The notes below the pieces were generated by a model. That model was not told the DNA's origin, made no database searches, and worked only from the letters and a program-made list of their open reading frames with translations. Of a stretch of DNA of 64,000 nucleotides, positions 28,460 through 38,274 are shown piece by piece; position 1 is the stretch's first letter; each line of letters opens with the position of its first letter. The position numbers were made by a program, and so were the translations under genes. Origin of the DNA: an uncultured Bacteroides sp. (GTDB lineage Bacteria; Bacteroidota; Bacteroidia; Bacteroidales; Bacteroidaceae); NCBI GenBank assembly GCA_900755095.1, contig CAAEFE010000125.1, positions 29,644 through 93,643 on the forward strand, read 5' to 3'.

Positions 28460-28576
28460 TATCAAAAGGATTAACAAAGGAATATTCCTTGGATTACCGG
28501 GCGATATATGCTTGTAAACAACCAAAAACGATGGGTAAAAAAAGTTATATATTCTGTTATCCTTAGAGTTATTTGT

Positions 28577-28585
28577 TAACTTTGC
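28577..28585 (+). promoter_or_regulatory. Promoter -7 box of the DUF5686 gene
   Basis: TAACTTTGC lies 18 bp upstream of the start codon and matches the Bacteroides -7 consensus. The -33 element is unclear, so the leader would be very short. Confidence 0.6.
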
Positions 28586-28603
28586 AGCCCTACTACAAAC
28601 GTT

Positions 28604-31180
28604 ATGATACAACGATATAACAAAATACTTATACTGTTCTTACTCGTATTGGTAGCTTCCAATGCTTTTGCGCAGCAAATTAAAGGGGTAGTCACTGATT
28701 CGGTTACCCACGAGCCATTGATGTATATCTCTGTTTACTACCAAGAAAAGAGAGATATGGGTACTATCACCAATATTGACGGAGAATACAGTCTTGAAGC
28801 CCGCAGAAACGGAGGAACACTGGTGTTCTCCGCTGTAGGTTATATCAGTAAAACGGTTCGAGTCGGTTCCAACAATCAGACAGTGAACGTTAAGTTAGCT
28901 CCGGATAATGTGCTCCTGAACGAAGTTGTCGTGAAACCTCAAAAGGAGAAATATTCCCGCAAGAACAATCCGGCAGTGGAATTCATGAAGAAGGTAATCG
29001 AACACAAAAAGGCACAAGTCCTCGAAGTGAACGATTACTATCAGTACGACAAGTACGAGAAGATGAAAATGTCCATCAACGACCTCACACCGGAAAAGCT
29101 CGAAAAAGGTATCTACAAGAAATATTCATTCTTAAGAGATCAGGTGGAAGTGTCGGAAACAACCAATAAGTTGATTCTCCCTATTTCCGTACAGGAAACG
29201 TCCTCGCAAACCATCTACCGCAAAAATCCCGAAAACAAGAAAACGATTATCAAAGGAAAGAATTCCAATGGTATAGAAGAATTTTTCTCTACGGGAGATA
29301 TGCTCGGCACTGTATTGAAAGACGTATTTGCCGACATCAATATCTACGACGACGATATCCGATTGCTCCAGCAGCGTTTCGTCAGTCCGATCGGTAACAA
29401 TGCCATCTCATTTTATAAATATTATCTGATGGACACATTGATGGTAAACAAGCGCGAATGTGTCCACCTTACTTTTGTTCCGCAAAACTCGCAGGACTTC
29501 GGATTCACTGGACATCTGTATGTATTGAACGATTCTACTTATGCCGTTCAGAAATGTACGATGAACCTGCCTAAAAAGACCGGAGTAAACTTCGTCAACC
29601 GTATGGACATCGTGCAACAATACGAGCAACTCCCTAACGGAAACTGGGTATTGGCGGATGATGACATGACCGTAGACCTGTCCTGGAATTCCAACAAAAC
29701 AGCAGGCGGATTGCAGGTGGAACGAACTACGAAATATAGTAATTATAAATTCGATCCTATCGAACAACGACTGTTCCGATTGAAAGGCAGCGTGATAAAA
29801 GAAGCGGATATGCTTTCGAAAAGCGATGAGTATTGGGCGAGTGTTCGTCAAGTACCGCTGACGAAGAAAGAAAGTTCGATGGATGTATTCGTTAACCGCC
29901 TCGAACAGATACCGGGATTCAAATACATCATCTTCGGAGCGAAAGCGCTGATCGAAAACTTTGTGGAAACAGGAAGCAAAGGCCATCCGAGCAAAGTGGA
30001 TATCGGTCCTATCAACACCATGATTTCGAGCAACTACATTGATGGTACCCGTTTCCGGTTAAGCGGCATGACAACAGCTCATTTCCATAAACACTGGTTC
30101 TTGAACGGATACGGAGCTTACGGTCTGAAAGACGAACGCTGGAAATATAGCGGTACGGTGACTTATTCGTTCAATAAACGCGATTATGTTGTCTGGGAAT
30201 TCCCGAAACATTATCTTTCGGCTTCGTACAGTTATGACGTAATGTCTCCGATGGATAAATTCCTGTTCACAGATAAAGACAATATCTTCCTGTCGGTAAA
30301 AACAACGACAGTAGACCAGATGTCGTATATGCGCGATGCCACCATTAATTATGAACTTGAAACGCTGACAGGATTCGGAGTGAAAGCCATGCTGCGCCAT
30401 CGTAACGACGAGCCTACCGGCAAACTGGAATATCTGCGCAATGATGCCGCGCAAACCCGTGTGCATGATGTCACGACTTCGGAAGCAAGTCTGACACTAC
30501 GTTATGCTCCGGGCGAATCATTTGTCAACTCCAAACAACGCCGCGTACCTGTATCGCTGGATGCTCCTATCTTTACCCTGACTCATGCCATGGGTTTCAA
30601 AGGAGTACTAGGTGGAGATTATAGTTTTAACCGTACGGAAGCAAGTGTATGGAAACGTTTCTGGCTCCCCGCTTCCTGGGGAAAGATTGATTGTAGCGTG
30701 AAAGCAGGCGCAGAATGGAACACGGTTCCTTTCCCGTTGTTGATCTTGCCGGAAGCTAACTTGTCCTACATCACCCAGCGCGAAACGTTCAACTTGATTA
30801 ATAACATGGAATTCCTGAACGACCGTTACGCTTCCATGTCATTATCTTATGATATGAATGGAAAACTATTCAACCGTATTCCTCTTATCAAGAACTTGAA
30901 ATGGAGGGAAATGTTCCGCGTACGTGCTTTGTGGGGAACATTGACGGATAAGAATAATCCGTTTAAGAGCAACAATCCCGATTTGTTCCGTTTCCCGACA
31001 CGCGACGGTAAGTTCACCAGTTTCGTGATGGACCCGAAAGTGCCTTATATTGAAGGAAGTGTAGGTATCTACAACATTTTCAAGTTGCTGCATGTTGAAT
31101 ATGTACATCGTTTCACTTATCGTGATAATCCGGGTATCAACAAAAACGGTATTCGTTTCATGGTATTAATGGTATTCTAA
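28604..31180 (+). CDS. DUF5686 outer-membrane protein with carboxypeptidase-regulatory-like domain
   Basis: The 858-residue product has a signal peptide (SNAFAQQ, cleavage near 23), a beta-sandwich CarboxypepD_reg-like domain (about 25-110: IKGVVTDSVTHEPLMYISVY, TNIDGEYSLEA, LNEVVVKPQ), a middle region with FTGHLYVLNDSTYAVQKC, and a C-terminal membrane beta-barrel ending FTYRDNPGINKNGIRFMV. The family is widespread in Bacteroidetes; its function is not established, though the barrel half resembles surface-antigen-type barrels. It is 6 bp upstream of rarA, so they probably share a transcript despite unrelated roles. Confidence 0.87.
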   Translation: MIQRYNKILILFLLVLVASNAFAQQIKGVVTDSVTHEPLMYISVYYQEKRDMGTITNIDGEYSLEARRNGGTLVFSAVGYISKTVRVGSNNQTVNVKLAPDNVLLNEVVVKPQKEKYSRKNNPAVEFMKKVIEHKKAQVLEVNDYYQYDKYEKMKMSINDLTPEKLEKGIYKKYSFLRDQVEVSETTNKLILPISVQETSSQTIYRKNPENKKTIIKGKNSNGIEEFFSTGDMLGTVLKDVFADINIYDDDIRLLQQRFVSPIGNNAISFYKYYLMDTLMVNKRECVHLTFVPQNSQDFGFTGHLYVLNDSTYAVQKCTMNLPKKTGVNFVNRMDIVQQYEQLPNGNWVLADDDMTVDLSWNSNKTAGGLQVERTTKYSNYKFDPIEQRLFRLKGSVIKEADMLSKSDEYWASVRQVPLTKKESSMDVFVNRLEQIPGFKYIIFGAKALIENFVETGSKGHPSKVDIGPINTMISSNYIDGTRFRLSGMTTAHFHKHWFLNGYGAYGLKDERWKYSGTVTYSFNKRDYVVWEFPKHYLSASYSYDVMSPMDKFLFTDKDNIFLSVKTTTVDQMSYMRDATINYELETLTGFGVKAMLRHRNDEPTGKLEYLRNDAAQTRVHDVTTSEASLTLRYAPGESFVNSKQRRVPVSLDAPIFTLTHAMGFKGVLGGDYSFNRTEASVWKRFWLPASWGKIDCSVKAGAEWNTVPFPLLILPEANLSYITQRETFNLINNMEFLNDRYASMSLSYDMNGKLFNRIPLIKNLKWREMFRVRALWGTLTDKNNPFKSNNPDLFRFPTRDGKFTSFVMDPKVPYIEGSVGIYNIFKLLHVEYVHRFTYRDNPGINKNGIRFMVLMVF

Positions 31181-31186
31181 AAAATT

Positions 31187-32458
31187 ATGCAACCTTTAGC
31201 AGAACGGTTACGGCCAAAAACTTTGGATGAATATATCGGTCAGAAACACTTAGTTGGACCGGGAGCCATCTTGCGGAAGATGATTGACGCAGGACGCATC
31301 TCTTCTTTTATTCTCTGGGGACCTCCCGGAGTAGGTAAAACAACTCTTGCACAGATCATTGCCAACAAACTGGAAACGCCTTTCTATACTTTGAGCGCTG
31401 TAACTTCGGGTGTGAAGGATGTGCGCGAAGTGATAGACCGTGCCAAGAGCAACCGTTTCTTTTCGCAGTCCAGCCCGATTTTGTTTATCGATGAAATCCA
31501 TCGGTTCAGCAAGTCGCAGCAGGACTCTCTGTTGGGAGCGGTAGAGAACGGAACAGTCACGCTGATTGGCGCAACAACGGAGAATCCGTCGTTTGAGGTC
31601 ATCCGCCCTCTCCTATCCCGTTGCCAGCTTTATGTACTCAAATCTTTGGAAAAAGAAGATTTGCTGGAACTTCTGCAACGTGCCATCACCACAGATGCCA
31701 TACTGAAGGAACGAAAAATTGAATTGAAAGAAACAACAGCTATGTTGCGCTTCTCCGGTGGAGATGCCCGCAAGCTGCTTAATATATTGGAACTTGTTGT
31801 GCAATCGGAGACGGAGGAAACAGTTGTCATCACCGATGAAATGGTGACCGAACGCTTGCAACAGAATCCACTGGCTTATGACAAGGATGGAGAGATGCAT
31901 TATGACATTATCTCGGCTTTCATCAAGTCTATCCGCGGTAGCGATCCTGACGGAGCGATCTACTGGCTTGCCCGTATGGTGGAAGGAGGCGAAGATCCGG
32001 CTTTCATTGCCCGCCGACTGGTGATCTCGGCTGCCGAGGATATTGGTCTGGCAAACCCGAATGCATTGCTTCTCGCTAATGCGTGCTTTGATACATTGAT
32101 GAAAATCGGTTGGCCCGAAGGACGGATTCCTTTGGCTGAAACAACGATTTATCTGGCTACCAGTCCAAAAAGTAATTCGGCATACAGTGCGATTAACGAT
32201 GCACTGGAGCTAGTCCGTTCAACCGGCAATCTGCCCGTCCCCTTACATCTGCGCAATGCTCCGACTAAACTGATGAAGCAACTGGGCTACGGACAGGAAT
32301 ATAAATATGCACACAGCTATGAAGGTAACTTTGTCAAACAGCAATTTCTTCCGGACGAGCTGAAAGACAAACGAATATGGCAACCGCAAAACAATCCGGC
32401 AGAACAGAAACATGCCGAGCGAATGATACAGTTGTGGGGAGACAAATTTAAGAAATAA
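31187..32458 (+). CDS. rarA: Replication-associated recombination protein A (RarA/MgsA AAA+ ATPase)
   Basis: The 423-residue protein begins PLAERLRPKTLDEYIGQKHL and has Walker A GPPGVGKTT, Walker B ILFIDEIHRFSKSQQD, sensor 1 GATTENPSFEV and the C-terminal tetramerisation part (RSTGNLPVPLHLRNAPTKLM, then YKYAHSYEGNFVKQQFLP). RarA acts at stalled replication forks and gaps, interacting with single-strand-binding protein. Length and motif order are normal for the family. It starts 6 bp after the DUF5686 stop. Confidence 0.95.
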   Translation: MQPLAERLRPKTLDEYIGQKHLVGPGAILRKMIDAGRISSFILWGPPGVGKTTLAQIIANKLETPFYTLSAVTSGVKDVREVIDRAKSNRFFSQSSPILFIDEIHRFSKSQQDSLLGAVENGTVTLIGATTENPSFEVIRPLLSRCQLYVLKSLEKEDLLELLQRAITTDAILKERKIELKETTAMLRFSGGDARKLLNILELVVQSETEETVVITDEMVTERLQQNPLAYDKDGEMHYDIISAFIKSIRGSDPDGAIYWLARMVEGGEDPAFIARRLVISAAEDIGLANPNALLLANACFDTLMKIGWPEGRIPLAETTIYLATSPKSNSAYSAINDALELVRSTGNLPVPLHLRNAPTKLMKQLGYGQEYKYAHSYEGNFVKQQFLPDELKDKRIWQPQNNPAEQKHAERMIQLWGDKFKK

Positions 32459-32555
32459 GTGTTCGTAAAATAAGTCACTCCCTTCTGTAAGAGAAGCTAA
32501 AAGCACAATAAAGCAGTAGGAAACATTATAACATATTAATAATATTGAAATTGAA

Positions 32556-33512
32556 ATGAAGATTGTAGTTTTAGACGGCTATGCCGCCAATCCCGGAGAT
32601 TTATCCTGGGAAGGTATGAAGGTGCTTGGAGAATGTACAATTTATGATCGTACAGCTCCGGAAGAGGTATTAGAACGTGCAGCCGGTGCAGAAGCAATTC
32701 TGACTAACAAGGTAATCATCAATGCAGACCACATGGCTGCACTGCCCGAACTGAAATATATCGGTGTGTTGGCTACCGGATACAATGTGGTAGACACAGC
32801 TGCTGCAAAAGAACGGGGAATCGTCGTTACTAATATTCCTTCATACAGCACCGCTTCCGTTGCTCAAATGGTATTTGCGCATATCCTGAACATCACTCAA
32901 CAAGTGCAACACCACTCTGAAGAAGTGCATAAAGGTCGTTGGGCTAATAACAAGGATTTCTGTTTTTGGGATACTCCATTGATGGAACTACGGGAAAAGA
33001 AAATCGGTCTGGTAGGACTGGGAAATACCGGATATACCACAGCGCGCGTTGCTATCGGTTTCGGTATGCAAGTGTATGCATTGACTTCCAAATCTCACTT
33101 CCAGTTGCCACCGGAAATCAAGAAGATGGATTTAGATCAGTTGTTCAGCGAATGTGATATTATCAGTTTGCACTGCCCGCTTACTCCGGAGACACGCGAA
33201 ATGGTAAATGCACGCCGTTTGGGTATGATGAAGCCGACAGCTATTTTAATCAACACCGGTCGCGGCCCGCTTATCAACGAACGAGACCTTGCAGACGCTT
33301 TGAACAATGGCAAGATTTATGCAGCCGGAGTAGACGTGCTTTCTACTGAACCGCCTTGTGCCGACAATCCATTACTAACTGCGAAGAACTGCTACATCAC
33401 TCCGCACATTGCCTGGGCAACCATCGAGGCTCGTGAACGTCTGATGAATATTGCAATCAGTAACCTTCAGGCTTACATTGCCGGAAAACCGGAGAATATA
33501 GTCAATAAATAA
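32556..33512 (+). CDS. D-2-hydroxyacid dehydrogenase (glycerate/hydroxypyruvate type)
   Basis: The 318-residue enzyme has the NAD-binding GLGNTGYTTARVAIGFGM motif, the substrate-binding LATGYNVVD region and the catalytic triad segments NTGRGPLINE (Arg), STEPP (Glu) and TPHIAWAT (His). It should reduce hydroxypyruvate or a similar 2-keto acid with NADH in the cytoplasm. The lack of an ACT domain argues against SerA. It has its own leader of 97 bp after rarA and is followed by a strong terminator. Confidence 0.9.
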   Translation: MKIVVLDGYAANPGDLSWEGMKVLGECTIYDRTAPEEVLERAAGAEAILTNKVIINADHMAALPELKYIGVLATGYNVVDTAAAKERGIVVTNIPSYSTASVAQMVFAHILNITQQVQHHSEEVHKGRWANNKDFCFWDTPLMELREKKIGLVGLGNTGYTTARVAIGFGMQVYALTSKSHFQLPPEIKKMDLDQLFSECDIISLHCPLTPETREMVNARRLGMMKPTAILINTGRGPLINERDLADALNNGKIYAAGVDVLSTEPPCADNPLLTAKNCYITPHIAWATIEARERLMNIAISNLQAYIAGKPENIVNK

Positions 33513-33553
33513 AAAGCGATATATCCGAAAGGATAGAAAAGGCTTATATATAA

Positions 33554-33610
33554 AAACTCCCCTCATTTAACTTCTCTACCATGACATAAAGAATTAAATA
33601 AGGGGAGTTT
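33554..33610. terminator. Bidirectional terminator between convergent genes
   Basis: AAACTCCCCT and AGGGGAGTTT form a 10-bp stem around a 37-nt loop with inner TTTAA/TTAAA pairing. A runs flank one side and T the other, so it can serve both the dehydrogenase gene and cydB. Confidence 0.75.
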
Positions 33611-33654
33611 ATTTGTTCCTACAAGAATCTCAATTCGAAATTCTATGTGGACAA

Positions 33655-34797
33655 TTAATATGAGTGTCCTCCTTCATCCATTTCTTTCTCGGTAATTTTG
33701 TGACGATCGATACTACGCCAAGCATAGAAAATATATGCAATTACGAATGGAACAAGAATAGAGACATAGGCCATTGTCTTTAGTGTAAATTCGCTGGAAC
33801 AGCTATTGGCTAAAGTTAATGAGCTTTGCAGGTCTGTATATGACGGATAATAAGCGGTATTGTTGTACCCTGCTACCAGCAATAAAGATAAAACAGTCAG
33901 TACCGTACCGATTCCCGTAAACCAGATTCCTTTATCAAACGTCTTTTTAAGCAATGTCTTTCCAATGCCGAAAAGAACCAGTACCACACCAATCAGGAAT
34001 AAAGCCAACACTACCGGCATTTCGATAAAGTTAGTGAGATACTTATATGGCTGCATATAAATTTCCTGTGTATCCGGATTAACGGCAAAGCCATCAGATA
34101 CCAATGTACGAATGACAAATGCCAAAAAGAATACAAGGAACAAAACTGTATTATTTCGTACTGCACGACGACATTTATCGGTCAGCTCTTTATCATCAAT
34201 ATTATTAATGAAATAGAGAGATCCCAACACACGGGCAAGGAAGAAGACAGCCAATCCAAGAATAACATTCCAAATGTTGGTCAGTGCATCCAATCCGTGC
34301 CAGCCATTTCCCCAATGACTGATTACCGGCATAATGGTATCTGTCATATTGGCCTTATTAATATAGAAATCAGAACCGGTAAAGAAAGTAGCCACTGCCC
34401 CACCAAGTAACACAGGACCTACCACTCCATTAATCACCAAAAAAGTCCGGTATGTCTTTTTACCTAACAGATTTCCGGCTTTACTCTGAAACTCATAACT
34501 GACAGCCTGCAATACAAAACTGAAAAGTATAATCATCCAAAGCCAATATGCACCGCCGAAACTGGTACTGTAAAACAAGGGGAAAGAAGCGAAGAAAGCT
34601 CCTCCAAATGTAACCAATGTAGTAAACGTAAACTCCCACTTACGTCCGGTAGAATTCACCATCATCTTACGATGTTCCTCGGTTTTACCCAAGCAGAACA
34701 ACAAAGAATTACCTCCTTGTACAAACAATAAGAACACGAGTATGGCCCCTAACAAGGAAACGACAAGCCACCAATATTGTTGCAAAAATATATACAT
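33655..34797 (-). CDS. cydB: Cytochrome bd ubiquinol oxidase subunit II
   Basis: The 380-residue protein has about eight to nine membrane helices and the CydB layout: an N-terminal WWLVVSLLGAILVFLLFVQGG helix in place of the usual Trp-rich start, GGAFFASFPLFYSTSFGGAYW, and late helices with CSSEFTLKTMAYVS. It pairs with CydA to reduce O2 with quinol, scavenging traces of oxygen. It is the last gene of the DUF4492-cydA-cydB operon, 37 bp after cydA. Confidence 0.93.
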   Translation of the reverse strand: MYIFLQQYWWLVVSLLGAILVFLLFVQGGNSLLFCLGKTEEHRKMMVNSTGRKWEFTFTTLVTFGGAFFASFPLFYSTSFGGAYWLWMIILFSFVLQAVSYEFQSKAGNLLGKKTYRTFLVINGVVGPVLLGGAVATFFTGSDFYINKANMTDTIMPVISHWGNGWHGLDALTNIWNVILGLAVFFLARVLGSLYFINNIDDKELTDKCRRAVRNNTVLFLVFFLAFVIRTLVSDGFAVNPDTQEIYMQPYKYLTNFIEMPVVLALFLIGVVLVLFGIGKTLLKKTFDKGIWFTGIGTVLTVLSLLLVAGYNNTAYYPSYTDLQSSLTLANSCSSEFTLKTMAYVSILVPFVIAYIFYAWRSIDRHKITEKEMDEGGHSY

Positions 34798-34834
34798 ATA
34801 GCTAAAATATTAAGTAATGAGTAATAGGTAATTA

Positions 34835-36382
34835 TCAATTCTCCGGTCCTTTTTTAATAGCCTTTACCATAATTCCGACACCTGCAATCAGCATCACTGT
34901 AAACAGGAGCAGGAAGATAAAGAAAGTCGTTTGTACAGAGCTTACATCCAGTTTGGAGATGGCAGCCATTGTCGGCAGCATATCACGGATAGCCCACGGT
35001 TGACGCCCACATTCGGCAACCACCCATCCGGCTTGTCCGGCGATGTATCCCAAAGGAATTGTCAGCAGAGCAATCCAGTGCATCCAACGCATCTGGCTTA
35101 AATCTTTCTTATAGATAAAGAAGAGAACGACAATAAAGAACAGGATGAAGTATCCGCCCAAGATTACCATTACACGGAATGCATAAAAGTTCAGAGGAAC
35201 ATTCGGAACCAGTTGGTTCACATCTTTGATATATCCGTAACCGAAATATGGAATATTTTCCTGTAATACTTTATATGCAATTTGAGCATCTTCCTCATGT
35301 CCTGCACTCTTTGCTGCACGATAGGCAGCCAATGCACCGATAGCCGTTTTTCCACGTTCTATCTTCTCGGCAGCAGAAAGAGCTGTCGATCCGTCTTTCT
35401 GTTGATAACCACCCTCGATGATATTTGTAATACCAGGAACGTAGCCGTCTACATTACGTTCTGCAAGGAAAGAAAGCATGCTGGGAATTTCAAAACGGAA
35501 GAGGAAAGGATCTTTCCCATCGTTGTAAGTCTTCTTTTCCGGGTTCAACACTCCTATTCCAACCAGACCTACATTAGTGCCGCCTTCATACAGACCTTCC
35601 ACAGCAGCCAGTTTCATCGGTTGCGTCTGGGCAATCTGATAACCGGAACCATCACCTGTCCAAACAGAAAGCAACGATGCTACTAATCCGAAAATCGCCC
35701 CAATTTTGATGCTGGCAAGCGCAAACTCACGATTACGTTTCTTCAGCAGATACCAACAACTGATGCCGACTACAAAAACAGCGCCCAGCACCCAGCCGGA
35801 CAATACCGTATGGAAGAATTTATTGACCGCTACAGGTGACGTAGCCACTGCCCAGAAATCTACCATCTCGTTACGAACTGTATCAGGATTGAATTCCATA
35901 CCTACCGGATGCTGCATCCATGCGTTGGCAACGAGAATCCACCAGGCAGAAATCGTAGCCCCCAAGCCTGTAAGCCAGGTAGAAGCCAAGTGGAAACGTT
36001 TACTTACTTTGCCCCATCCAAAGAACATGACGGCGATAAATGTGGCTTCCATAAAGAATGCCAAAATACCTTCAATAGCCAACGGAGCACCGAAGATATC
36101 TCCTACAAACCATGAATAATTGCTCCAGTTCGTACCGAACTCAAACTCCAGAATCAAACCGGTTGCCACACCAATGGCAAAGTTTATACCGAAGAGTTTC
36201 ATCCAAAACTGGGCAGTCTTTTTCCAAAATTCATTGCCTGTTTTATAATACAGCGTCTCCATGATTCCCATCACCACTGCCAGTCCGAGTGTGAGAGGAA
36301 CAAAAATCCAGTGGTACATGGCTGTCATCGCAAATTGGGCTCTCGACCAATCGATCAGCGAGGTGTCAATACTTTCAATCAT
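34835..36382 (-). CDS. cydA: Cytochrome bd ubiquinol oxidase subunit I
   Basis: The 515-residue protein has about nine membrane helices with the haem ligands expected for CydA: a histidine in AMTAMYHWIFVPL, one in NKFFHTVLSGW and a methionine in FRVMVILGGYF. The quinol-site motif GRQPW is present (AECGRQPWAIRD). The Q-loop is long (about residues 245-385). It holds haems b558, b595 and d and takes electrons from menaquinol. It starts 20 bp after the DUF4492 gene. Confidence 0.95.
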   Translation of the reverse strand: MIESIDTSLIDWSRAQFAMTAMYHWIFVPLTLGLAVVMGIMETLYYKTGNEFWKKTAQFWMKLFGINFAIGVATGLILEFEFGTNWSNYSWFVGDIFGAPLAIEGILAFFMEATFIAVMFFGWGKVSKRFHLASTWLTGLGATISAWWILVANAWMQHPVGMEFNPDTVRNEMVDFWAVATSPVAVNKFFHTVLSGWVLGAVFVVGISCWYLLKKRNREFALASIKIGAIFGLVASLLSVWTGDGSGYQIAQTQPMKLAAVEGLYEGGTNVGLVGIGVLNPEKKTYNDGKDPFLFRFEIPSMLSFLAERNVDGYVPGITNIIEGGYQQKDGSTALSAAEKIERGKTAIGALAAYRAAKSAGHEEDAQIAYKVLQENIPYFGYGYIKDVNQLVPNVPLNFYAFRVMVILGGYFILFFIVVLFFIYKKDLSQMRWMHWIALLTIPLGYIAGQAGWVVAECGRQPWAIRDMLPTMAAISKLDVSSVQTTFFIFLLLFTVMLIAGVGIMVKAIKKGPEN

Positions 36383-36402
36383 AATCCTATGTAGTTTAAG
36401 AG

Positions 36403-36639
36403 TTAAAAATCAGTAGATTTACCGGGGATGGCACGTTCTATCAGTTCGTTTCCCACGTATGTTCCCTTGTCGTCATCCGTAGGATGGTCACGGAGGAAAT
36501 CAGGGAAAAAGAACATTTTAAGGATGAAGAACATAACGAATAATTTCAGCAGAATGATAACCCACAGGGTACGCCCCAAGGTCATACTACGGAAGCCCTC
36601 CAAATAGAAGTTCCAGATCGTAAGCAGTGTATTCTTCAT
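36403..36639 (-). CDS. DUF4492 small membrane protein, first gene of the cyd operon
   Basis: The 78-residue protein has one strong membrane helix (about 22-46, WVIILLKLFVMFFILKMFFF) preceded by a basic MTLGR segment, and a short soluble tail. It matches DUF4492, a family found directly upstream of cydA in Bacteroidetes. By position it may be a small accessory subunit or assembly factor of cytochrome bd, comparable in role to CydX, but it is not homologous to CydX as far as I can see. Confidence 0.85.
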   Translation of the reverse strand: MKNTLLTIWNFYLEGFRSMTLGRTLWVIILLKLFVMFFILKMFFFPDFLRDHPTDDDKGTYVGNELIERAIPGKSTDF

Positions 36640-36667
36640 ATGTTGACGTTATAATTTGTAATGAGTA

Positions 36668-36697
36668 CAAATATACATTTTTTATAATTAAAACAAA
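36668..36697 (-). promoter_or_regulatory. Promoter of the cyd operon
   Basis: On the minus strand TTTG (complement of CAAA at 36694-36697) lies 18 bp upstream of TATATTTG (complement of 36668-36675), 28 bp before the DUF4492 start. This is a near-consensus Bacteroides promoter. Confidence 0.75.
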
Positions 36698-36803
36698 CAA
36701 CTAGTCAAAAAAGTTGTGTGATTTGTTGTGTTTTTCTTCAAAAACCTGCCTATCGACAGAAAAAAAACATTTAACGGCGAAATTACGTCATCCGTCTATC
36801 GTT

Positions 36804-36835
36804 TTTGCGGCATATATAATATGTACGTACCTTCG
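36804..36835 (+). promoter_or_regulatory. Promoter of the efflux operon
   Basis: TTTG at 36804-36807 and TACCTTCG at 36828-36835 are 20 bp apart; one mismatch to the -7 consensus. It lies 22 bp upstream of the TolC-family gene. Confidence 0.6.
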
Positions 36836-36857
36836 CTAACAGTAAATCAATAGAAGT

Positions 36858-38255
36858 ATGAATATGATAAATGTAAGAAGATTGACAGTGATGACATTTC
36901 TTGGAGCAGGTATGCTGTCCGGCATATCTGCCCAAGTTTCTCCGCTGCAAGTCGATACGCTGAAAGAAACGAAAATTCCGGCTCAATGGGATTTGCAGTC
37001 ATGCATCGACTACGCAAAAGAGCAGAACATCACGATTCGCAAGAACCGGATCACTGCGGCCAGCACGCAGATTGATGTAAAGACAGCTAAGGCTGCCTTG
37101 TTTCCCAGTCTTTCGTTCTCTACCAGCCAGCAGGTGGTGAATCGTCCGTATCAGGAGACGAGTAGTCGGGTAAGCGGCAGCGAAATTATCAGTAGCAATA
37201 GTAAAACGAGCTACAATGGTAATTATGGACTGAATGCGTCGTGGACTCTATATAATGGTAATAAAAGACTGAAAACCATCCAGCAGGAAAAGTTGAACAA
37301 TCAGGTAGCCGAACTGGACGTAGCGACTTCCGAAAATAACATTCAGGAATCTATCGCCCAAGTGTATATCCAGATTCTTTATGCAGCCGAGTCTGTCAAA
37401 GTAAACGAAAGTACCCTGCAAGTCTCTATTGCGCAGCGTGACCGCGGACAGGAACTTCTGAACGCCGGAAGTATTGCTAAAAGCGACTTCGCCCAACTGG
37501 AAGCACAGGTGAGCACAGACCGATACCAACTTGTCACAGCGCAAGCCACTCTTGAAGATTACAAATTACAACTGAAACAATTGCTCGAACTGGATGGGGA
37601 GAATGAAATGAACATCTACCTCCCTGCCCTGTCCGACGAAAATGTACTGGCTCCGTTGCCTACCAAAAAAGATGTGTACATTCGTGCATTGAGTCTTCGC
37701 CCAGAGATTGAAGCTAGCAAACTTAATGTAGAGGCTTCCGAACTGGGTATCGGTATTGCCAAATCAAGTTATTTGCCCACAATCAGCCTTAGCGCAGGAA
37801 TCGGAACCAACCACACCAGCGGCAGTGACTTCACTTTCGGAGAGCAAGTAAAAAACGGATGGAACAATTCGATCGGATTGTCTGTCAGTGTGCCGATCTT
37901 CAATAACCGTCAAACTAAAAGTGCCGTACAGAAAGCAAAATTGCAATACGAGACGAGCATGTTATCCTTGCTTGACGAACAAAAAACTCTGTACAAGACC
38001 ATCGAAGGACTCTGGCTGGATGCTAACAGTGCACAGCAACGTTATGCAGCAGCAAACGAGAAGTTGAAGAGTACACAAATCAGCTATGAGTTAATTAGCG
38101 AACAGTTTAATCTGGGAATGAAGAATACCATAGAACTTCTTACTGAAAAGAACAACTTGCTACAAGCACAGCAGGAACAGCTTCAAGCCAAATATATGGC
38201 TATACTGAATATGCAGTTGCTGAAGTTCTATCAGGGAGATCAATTAGCAATCTAA
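36858..38255 (+). CDS. TolC family outer-membrane efflux protein
   Basis: The 465-residue product has a signal peptide (to about ISAQ, residue 26) and two repeats of the outer-membrane efflux domain, rich in helical heptads: WDLQSCIDYAKEQNITIRKN at the start, SYLPTISLSAGIG in the middle and QLEAQ/EQLQAKYMAILNMQLL at the end. It forms the outer-membrane channel of a tripartite pump. It is the first of six plus-strand genes ending with a two-component system; the next starts 19 bp later. Confidence 0.93.
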   Translation: MNMINVRRLTVMTFLGAGMLSGISAQVSPLQVDTLKETKIPAQWDLQSCIDYAKEQNITIRKNRITAASTQIDVKTAKAALFPSLSFSTSQQVVNRPYQETSSRVSGSEIISSNSKTSYNGNYGLNASWTLYNGNKRLKTIQQEKLNNQVAELDVATSENNIQESIAQVYIQILYAAESVKVNESTLQVSIAQRDRGQELLNAGSIAKSDFAQLEAQVSTDRYQLVTAQATLEDYKLQLKQLLELDGENEMNIYLPALSDENVLAPLPTKKDVYIRALSLRPEIEASKLNVEASELGIGIAKSSYLPTISLSAGIGTNHTSGSDFTFGEQVKNGWNNSIGLSVSVPIFNNRQTKSAVQKAKLQYETSMLSLLDEQKTLYKTIEGLWLDANSAQQRYAAANEKLKSTQISYELISEQFNLGMKNTIELLTEKNNLLQAQQEQLQAKYMAILNMQLLKFYQGDQLAI

Positions 38256-38274
38256 ATAAAAGCATAATAAACGA

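Noticed and set aside
28155-28566. Open frames running through the 22-bp repeat array as small genes
   Set aside because: The repeat period is not a multiple of three, so the same DNA unit codes for different peptides in succession, and no start has a promoter or ribosome-binding context of its own.
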